Of a DNA stretch of 64,000 bases, positions 59,149 to 64,000 are shown piece by piece (position 1 is the stretch's first letter; each line of letters opens with the position of its first letter). The DNA is from Alkalimonas delamerensis (lineage in GTDB: Bacteria > Pseudomonadota > Gammaproteobacteria > Enterobacterales > Alteromonadaceae). Both the position numbers and the translations under genes were made by a program. The notes under the pieces are model-generated. The model searched no databases. It worked only from the letters and a program-made list of their open reading frames with translations, and was not told the DNA's origin. The DNA lies in assembly GCF_030717955.1 (NCBI RefSeq), contig NZ_JAUZVY010000006.1:62001-126000 (forward strand). The letters are read 5' to 3'.

Positions 59149-59949
59149 ATGCATCGCATTCTTTGGTTTCTGTTCGCCATTTTAATGCTGTTTTCTTTCA
59201 AAGCAGTTGCAAACCCATGCCTGAATTATCTGAACCATATCAGCGGCTCCTGTGCTGCGGAGTACCGGTACGCTACTCTGACAAAACATTTTCGTGACAG
59301 GTACAACGAACCACAAGATGTGACTTGGCATGTCATTTCAAAGGTATCGCCTCAATCCCCTGGCCTTGTTCAACTGGACTTACATTTCCGACTTTTTTGC
59401 CACTCCGACTGCCTTGAGGACAGGGAAAGGTTTCTCAATGCGGCACTGTGGGATTTTAGGTCCGCCCTGATTGCAGATGCATTTTTTGGTTACCGTTACT
59501 GCAACGAAGAGGATGACTCCTGTGGCGAAGCCCGTCCGGCACCCAACTATGATCAAGATGACTTGGTCAAGATAAGCCCGATGCTGGAGCTTCAGAACAT
59601 GGCCAAAAGCAGCCAGAGCAAAGCAGAGTTCAGAGAGTTGCTAAGGCTGAATCAGCAAGCGCCGATGCTGGTGCTGCTGCAAGTGTCAGAGCATCAGTTT
59701 GAGCTTTGCATCGAACAAGACAGCGGCTGTCAGCCGCTTGCTGGCCGAATTTTTCGTGGTGACACTGCAGCCCGGGTCGAGCTCAATCATCATTTGGGCA
59801 GTCGATTCAATACTGGCGTATCAACATGGCTGCATGGTTGGCTCAGTGGGCACCCAAAGCCCTATCAGTGCGCTACCGAACAGCGCTGCGGCTTGCCCGA
59901 CAAGGACGGTACTGCCGAGTGCAGCATGAGGCTGGATTGCCACTTATAA
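59149..59949 (+). CDS. Cysteine-rich secreted protein of unknown function
   Basis: The 266-residue protein has a signal peptide cut after SFKAVA (residue 21). The mature part has 12 cysteines, often in pairs (FCHSDC, YCNEEDDSC, LCIEQDSGC, QCATEQRC, ECSMRLDC), so up to six disulfides are likely and the protein should be extracytoplasmic. No domain recognised. AGGGAG precedes the ATG, 12 bases after the hydrolase stop. Confidence 0.8.
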   Translation: MHRILWFLFAILMLFSFKAVANPCLNYLNHISGSCAAEYRYATLTKHFRDRYNEPQDVTWHVISKVSPQSPGLVQLDLHFRLFCHSDCLEDRERFLNAALWDFRSALIADAFFGYRYCNEEDDSCGEARPAPNYDQDDLVKISPMLELQNMAKSSQSKAEFRELLRLNQQAPMLVLLQVSEHQFELCIEQDSGCQPLAGRIFRGDTAARVELNHHLGSRFNTGVSTWLHGWLSGHPKPYQCATEQRCGLPDKDGTAECSMRLDCHL

Positions 59950-60085
59950 CACCGCTCAAAAGCAACTGCTTTTGCAGACCAGAGCAAGCCAAGGCTCATC
60001 GATGTGCTTGCTCCAATCCCATGATGTTTTCATCCTCAAGGATAGGTTACACTAGCTGCATCTTCTTCTTTTTTAAAGAACGACC

Positions 60086-61342
60086 ATGAGCGACTGGCTT
60101 GCAACCCTGGATCACTGGCGCGAACTCTCCCCCGAGCTCTTTATGGCTGGCAGCTTGCTGCTGCTGGTGCTGCTGTCCTGGCTGGCCAACTGGCTAACCA
60201 AAAACATTCTGGTACAGGCGGTTGCCAAAGCCTTTAACGCCACCCCTTTTGCCCAAAACAAGCTGCAGCGGGATTTTGGCATCATTGCCCGCCTGGCCAA
60301 TGTGGTGCCGGCACTGGTTTTGGCAGCCGGGGTTGGCTTGATTGAAGGCTTGCCGCATCTGGTGGTGGAAGTGGTGCGCAATGTCAGCAATGCCTTTATT
60401 GTGCTGACCATTGCTATGTCGCTCAGCAATGTGCTGACCATGGTCAACAGTCTGTACGAGCGCCGGCCCGATTCAAAAACCAAGCCGATTAAAGGCTACA
60501 TTCAGCTGCTGAAAATCATTGTCTACACCGTCGCCTTTGTGCTGATGGTGGCGATGCTGATTGACCGCTCGCCGCTGATCTTGTTATCGGGCATGGGCGC
60601 CATGATGGCAGTACTGCTGCTGATTTTTCAGGACACCATTTTATCGGTGGTGGCCAGTGTGCAGATTGCTTCCAACGATGTGATCCGGGTCGGTGACTGG
60701 GTCGAGATGCCACAGCTGAATGCTGATGGTGATGTGATTGACATTGCACTCCATACGGTGAAAATCCAGAACTGGGATCGCACCATCACCACCATCCCAA
60801 CCCGCCGTTTTATGACCGATCCCTTTAAAAACTGGCGCGGCATGCAGCAGTCCGGTGGCCGGCGCATAAAGCGCAGCCTGATGATCGATCAGCAAAGTGT
60901 GCGTTTTTTAACAGCGGAAGAGCGGGCACATCTGGATCGGTTCCGGCTGCTGAAAGACTATCTGGCGGAAAAGGATCGCGATATCAAAGCCTGGAACGAG
61001 GCACTGAAAGAGCAGGGCAAAGAACCGGTTAATACCCGGCGTATTACCAACCTCGGGACTTTTCGCGCCTATGTGCAGCGCTATTTGCAAAGCCATCCGC
61101 GGGTGCATCAGGGCATGATCCAGATGGTACGGCAAATGCCACCAACACCGGATGGTCTGCCACTGGAAGTCTACTGCTTTACCAATACCGTGGCCTGGGT
61201 CGAGTACGAAAGCATTCAATCGGATATTTTTGATCATTTGTTTGCGATTTTGCCGGAGTTTGGCCTACGCATGTACCAGCACCCCAGCGGGCTGGATTTG
61301 CGCCAACTACGGGTAGAAGGCTTCACGACCAGCGCAGACTAA
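60086..61342 (+). CDS. ybdG: YbdG-type mechanosensitive channel
   Basis: The 418-residue protein has five membrane helices in the first half and the MscS-like core LLSGMGAMMAVLLLIFQDTILSVVASVQIASNDVIRVGDWVEMP. The insertion after it (TVKIQNWDRTITTIPTRRFMTDPFKNWRGM) and the long C-terminus are YbdG features. In E. coli YbdG gives a small MscM-type conductance and supports survival under mild hyperosmotic shock. Marks the return to core genes after the exported-protein cluster. Confidence 0.92.
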   Translation: MSDWLATLDHWRELSPELFMAGSLLLLVLLSWLANWLTKNILVQAVAKAFNATPFAQNKLQRDFGIIARLANVVPALVLAAGVGLIEGLPHLVVEVVRNVSNAFIVLTIAMSLSNVLTMVNSLYERRPDSKTKPIKGYIQLLKIIVYTVAFVLMVAMLIDRSPLILLSGMGAMMAVLLLIFQDTILSVVASVQIASNDVIRVGDWVEMPQLNADGDVIDIALHTVKIQNWDRTITTIPTRRFMTDPFKNWRGMQQSGGRRIKRSLMIDQQSVRFLTAEERAHLDRFRLLKDYLAEKDRDIKAWNEALKEQGKEPVNTRRITNLGTFRAYVQRYLQSHPRVHQGMIQMVRQMPPTPDGLPLEVYCFTNTVAWVEYESIQSDIFDHLFAILPEFGLRMYQHPSGLDLRQLRVEGFTTSAD

Positions 61343-61436
61343 CACCAGTTAGCTCATTGTGTTATTCTGCAAAACAGAGTCTGGGCCAATGCTCACAGAA
61401 GCGCTTTACGGTCATCAAGCATACAAAGGAATCAAT

Positions 61437-61640
61437 ATGGATATTAATGCCGCTGTGCTGGGTCAATTTATGTTCTTCTTTCTGGTGTTCGTTGGTATCA
61501 CCAGTTACTTTTTGGCACGTAGGAAGACCAATACGCCCATCCTGGCTACCCTCATTGGCGTCTTACTGGCGATTGTTCCCCCTCTGGGCCTGATTTACCT
61601 GGCGGCCCTGGTGTTAAAAGAGGATGTGACAGCCAGTTAA
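61437..61640 (+). CDS. Small two-helix membrane protein
   Basis: The 67-residue protein has two hydrophobic helices (LGQFMFFFLVFVGITSYFLA and ILATLIGVLLAIVPPLGLIYLAALVL) joined by RRKTNT. AAAGGA is 8 bases before the ATG at 61437. No family recognised; such proteins are common beside transport genes. Confidence 0.7.
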   Translation: MDINAAVLGQFMFFFLVFVGITSYFLARRKTNTPILATLIGVLLAIVPPLGLIYLAALVLKEDVTAS

Positions 61641-61674
61641 ACAGCAGCGCGTTTTCCTTGGCATCACGCTTGCA

Positions 61675-63078
61675 TCAGATCAGGCTCTGTTGTTGTTCTT
61701 GCATCAGGGTGCTGTGCAGTCGTTGCTGCAATTGTTCACGGATCCAATCGCTTAGCGCGTGACTCTGAGTGGCTTTCCACTTACCCTGCTGCAACTGCTT
61801 GCTCCATTGCAGCAGCTGCACCTGCGCCTTCTTGTCCCAATCGCTGGCCTGAGTCGTTAGTGCCAGCCGGCTGCGCTCGGCGTGTGGCCTTAGCCACAAC
61901 AACTGCACAAAGGTCAGTGCCCGGGCCATCAGCACCAGCGGAAAATTTGGGTGCTGCACCGGGCCAATATAGTGCCGCTCTTGGCTCAGCGGCAACCAGC
62001 CCAGTTTTTTACCCGGTAACTGCTTGCTGGCCAGCCAACCGGCCGCCGAGCCCAGCACGCCGCCGGATAAAGCGCCCAGCATCAGCGAGCTGCCGCCAAG
62101 GCCCAGATCCAGCACAGCCCCGGTGGCCATGCCGGCGCCCCCGCTGACCAGCAACAACTCCTTTTGCTGCAGCCCCCACAGGTACCAGGTTTCGGTATTC
62201 ATCAACCGGTCGCGCTCAATCGGCCAGTCGAGCTGACGGGCCAACTCGCTCTGACCATGCCCCCAGCTTTGCGCCAACTGTTCGAACAACTGGCTTTCGG
62301 CCTGATCCAGTTGTTGCTGCAGCCAGACTTCCGGCTGTTTTAACAACGAAGGCGGCAGCAACGACAACGGCTGGCGAAAACTCAGCTGGGCACACCAATA
62401 ATCTGCCAGTTCGATGCTGACCTGCTGCAGCCGCTGCTGCTCACGGTGCAGCAACTGGCGGTTGAGTTCGGTCAAAGCAGCGGTCCAGTCCGGAGTGAGC
62501 TCCGCCATGGCCTGAAACAGTGCCTGGCGGGCCGGCAAGGTAGCGGTCATCGGGTTAAAAACCCGCACCCACTGAAAGCTTTGGTTCAATGTGAGCTGCC
62601 AGCTTTGGCTGTGATTGCTGGGGGCTATCGGATTGATCAGCGCCATCCGTGGTTGCCCGGTCCAGCGTAGAATTTCCATTTCCGCCTCGTCGGTGGTACT
62701 GACCGGGCTGCTGGCATCGGTGACAAACAAAATACCGCTACCGGCCATAATCGGGCTTAACAGCGCTACCTCATCCGGAAACTGCTGCTGGTGCGAAGGC
62801 TCGGCCAAAAAAGCCCGTACCCGGGCCGGCCGTTCGGCTGGCGCTACCGGCACCTGCTGCAACCAGGCCAGCACCTGACGGGCACGCTGAAACCCCGGGG
62901 TATCGGTCAGCGCCAGCAGCACCTTGCCATTTAACACGAATTCAAAGCGCTCGGCTTCACGGGTGGTGCCAGATTCTACCCCAACCCGCACCGCGTCGTT
63001 TTCTACCAGGGTCGATACTATCGACGACTTGCCCTGATTCGGATGGCCGACCACACAAAATTGCGGCGCTGTTGTCAT
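61675..63078 (-). CDS. DUF3482 GTPase-like protein
   Basis: The 467-residue protein has an N-terminal GTPase domain: G1 GHPNQGKSS (residues 9-17), G2 Thr in ESGTTREAERFEF, and G3 DTPGF near 60. The canonical NKxD is not obvious (INPIAPS in its place). The C-terminal DUF3482 half has hydrophobic Gly-rich segments (GGAGMATGAVLDLGLGGSSLMLGALSGGVLGSAAGW) that can enter a membrane. Coupled by ATGA to the DUF2868 gene, as is usual for this pair. Function unknown. Confidence 0.88.
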   Translation of the reverse strand: MTTAPQFCVVGHPNQGKSSIVSTLVENDAVRVGVESGTTREAERFEFVLNGKVLLALTDTPGFQRARQVLAWLQQVPVAPAERPARVRAFLAEPSHQQQFPDEVALLSPIMAGSGILFVTDASSPVSTTDEAEMEILRWTGQPRMALINPIAPSNHSQSWQLTLNQSFQWVRVFNPMTATLPARQALFQAMAELTPDWTAALTELNRQLLHREQQRLQQVSIELADYWCAQLSFRQPLSLLPPSLLKQPEVWLQQQLDQAESQLFEQLAQSWGHGQSELARQLDWPIERDRLMNTETWYLWGLQQKELLLVSGGAGMATGAVLDLGLGGSSLMLGALSGGVLGSAAGWLASKQLPGKKLGWLPLSQERHYIGPVQHPNFPLVLMARALTFVQLLWLRPHAERSRLALTTQASDWDKKAQVQLLQWSKQLQQGKWKATQSHALSDWIREQLQQRLHSTLMQEQQQSLI

Positions 63079-64000
63079 GCATTCTCCTCCAGCCAGGCCA
63101 GCTGCTCGGCTTTGGCAAAGGCCTGCCAACTGGCGCTGTGCCGCGCGTTGCTGTCATCCTGTTGCAGCCAAAGCGCCTGTGCAATGCCCTGCTTGCGGGC
63201 CAGCGCCATCCAGTCGGAAAGCTCCGCCACCGGGCTGCGACTGGCCGGCACCCGCCACAGCAGTTGCTTAGGCCTGGTTGCCAGCAGTGCACCAAAGGCA
63301 TCGTTATCCTGCTGCCAGTCGTCCTGCCCCAGGGTCAGCGCCTCAGCGCTGGCTGGCAATTGCCACTGCAGCAAACTGGCCTGTTGCCACTGTGCCAACG
63401 AAGTGGTGGTAAGTTCGGCAGCGGACGATGTGGTGGGTGATGACGCCGTGCTGGCTTGCTGGATTTGCAACTCCGGTTGACTGCGCCGGCTTTGCCAATG
63501 ACAAAAAAGCGCCAGCGCCAGCCGTGGCAGCAGGTTGTAACACAGCAGGCTCATGGCCAAGAAGGGCCACCAGCCACTGGTTTGCGCAAGCAGCGCCGAT
63601 TGCTGCTCAATGCGGGCAAAGCGGCTCTGCTCAATTAACGTATTATCTGGCACCGCAGCAGGCCAAAGGCTGTGCCAGGGCCAGCTAAGCCACTGGGTTA
63701 ACTGAAGCACGGCCCTTTGTTCCAGCAGCAAGGTCGAGCTCCAGCCAAAGGCCAGATCCGACAGCAGCAACAACAGCAAGAATACCAGCCCGATCCCCAG
63801 TCCAAACCAGCACCACAGCCAGTTCAGCTGGGCCAGAAGCCACCACTGCTGATGGTGCTGCGGCTGCCAGTACAGCGGTTGCTGGCTCAACCGGGCCAAC
63901 CAGGGCCGGCCAGGGCGCAGCATCAACCCCAACGCCAACAGGCTACCCAGCAAGGGCAGGCCGGCCCACAGCAACCAGAGCAACAGCACATTAACGCGGC
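63075..64000 (-). CDS. DUF2868 membrane protein (5' end outside window)
   Basis: The frame runs open to the window edge, so the N-terminus is missing. At least three membrane helices are seen (VLLLWLLWAGLPLLGSLLAL, GLGIGLVFLLLLLLSDL, WWPFLAMSLLCYNLLPRLALAL), then a soluble domain ending WLEENA. A GTG at 63989 is internal. DUF2868 proteins (usually above 400 residues) pair with DUF3482 GTPases; the two probably act together at the inner membrane. Confidence 0.85.
   Translation of the reverse strand, partial: RVNVLLLWLLWAGLPLLGSLLALGLMLRPGRPWLARLSQQPLYWQPQHHQQWWLLAQLNWLWCWFGLGIGLVFLLLLLLSDLAFGWSSTLLLEQRAVLQLTQWLSWPWHSLWPAAVPDNTLIEQSRFARIEQQSALLAQTSGWWPFLAMSLLCYNLLPRLALALFCHWQSRRSQPELQIQQASTASSPTTSSAAELTTTSLAQWQQASLLQWQLPASAEALTLGQDDWQQDNDAFGALLATRPKQLLWRVPASRSPVAELSDWMALARKQGIAQALWLQQDDSNARHSASWQAFAKAEQLAWLEENA

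Noticed and set aside
59115..59297. A 60-codon frame overlapping the Cys-rich secreted protein
   Set aside because: It lacks a ribosome site, whereas the 59149 frame has AGGGAG and a signal peptide.
63075..63688. Several plus-strand open frames opposite the DUF2868 gene
   Set aside because: They overlap one another and the real gene, with Ala/Pro/Arg-rich content and no start signals; shadows.

Overview
The window looks like a chromosomal segment of a gammaproteobacterium close to Rheinheimera, Alishewanella or Arsukibacterium. This is inferred from the mix of conserved genes (uvrA, ssb, polA, engB, yihI, rep, ubiK, cysJIH, ybdG), from Alteromonadales-type families (VC0807, DUF481, DUF2884, DUF4920, a TonB-dependent receptor, a PEP-CTERM protein), and from the polA/Spot 42/engB/Csr-type sRNA/yihI gene order known from enterics. 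No search was possible, so the genus is a guess.

Layout. 1-3.2 kb: the end of a porin-like gene, a ridA-DUF4920 pair, and a pseudouridine synthase with a coupled partner. 3.2-4.1 kb: a higBA toxin-antitoxin module beside a truncated membrane-protein remnant. 4.1-7.0 kb: uvrA with a LexA-like box. 7.1-15.1 kb: a disaccharide-use regulon made of a TonB receptor, a LacI-type repressor, beta-phosphoglucomutase, a GH65 phosphorylase and an MFS permease. Three near-identical palindromes coincide with the -35 regions of four predicted promoters. 15.2-22.5 kb: yajR, ssb, and a convergent pair of c-di-GMP proteins (propeller-GGDEF and PAS-PAS-GGDEF-EAL). 22.6-30 kb: DUF481-mscS operon, tRNA-His, DUF1285, an amidohydrolase, yihI-DUF2489, a CsrB/C-like sRNA with a UvrY/GacA-type box and an IHF site, cytochrome c4, engB, Spot 42 and a further sRNA candidate. 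30-49.3 kb: polA, elbB, cytochrome c5, a GAF-GAF-GGDEF protein, rep, ubiK, a second amidohydrolase, a PEP-CTERM protein, an ABC exporter, MFS and VC0807 proteins, an M28 peptidase, a divergent HTH/M23 pair and DUF2884. 49.5-53.8 kb: the sulfate-assimilation operon cysJIH.

53.8-60 kb is the accessory region. A vapBC module is flanked by the intact cysH 3' end and a decayed second copy of it. Then come four exported-protein genes: a lipoprotein whose start is followed by 8.75 copies of an 8-bp repeat and is out of frame as sequenced (phase-variable, OFF), a lipoprotein carrying both an HExxH and a DTG protease motif, an alpha/beta-hydrolase lipoprotein, and a 12-cysteine secreted protein. 60-64 kb returns to core genes: a YbdG-type channel, a small membrane protein, and the DUF3482 GTPase/DUF2868 pair, the last cut by the window edge.

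The most novel candidates are the phase-variable exported-protein cluster, the cysH 3'-end duplication around vapBC, the Csr-type sRNA with its control region, and the unnamed sRNA beside Spot 42.
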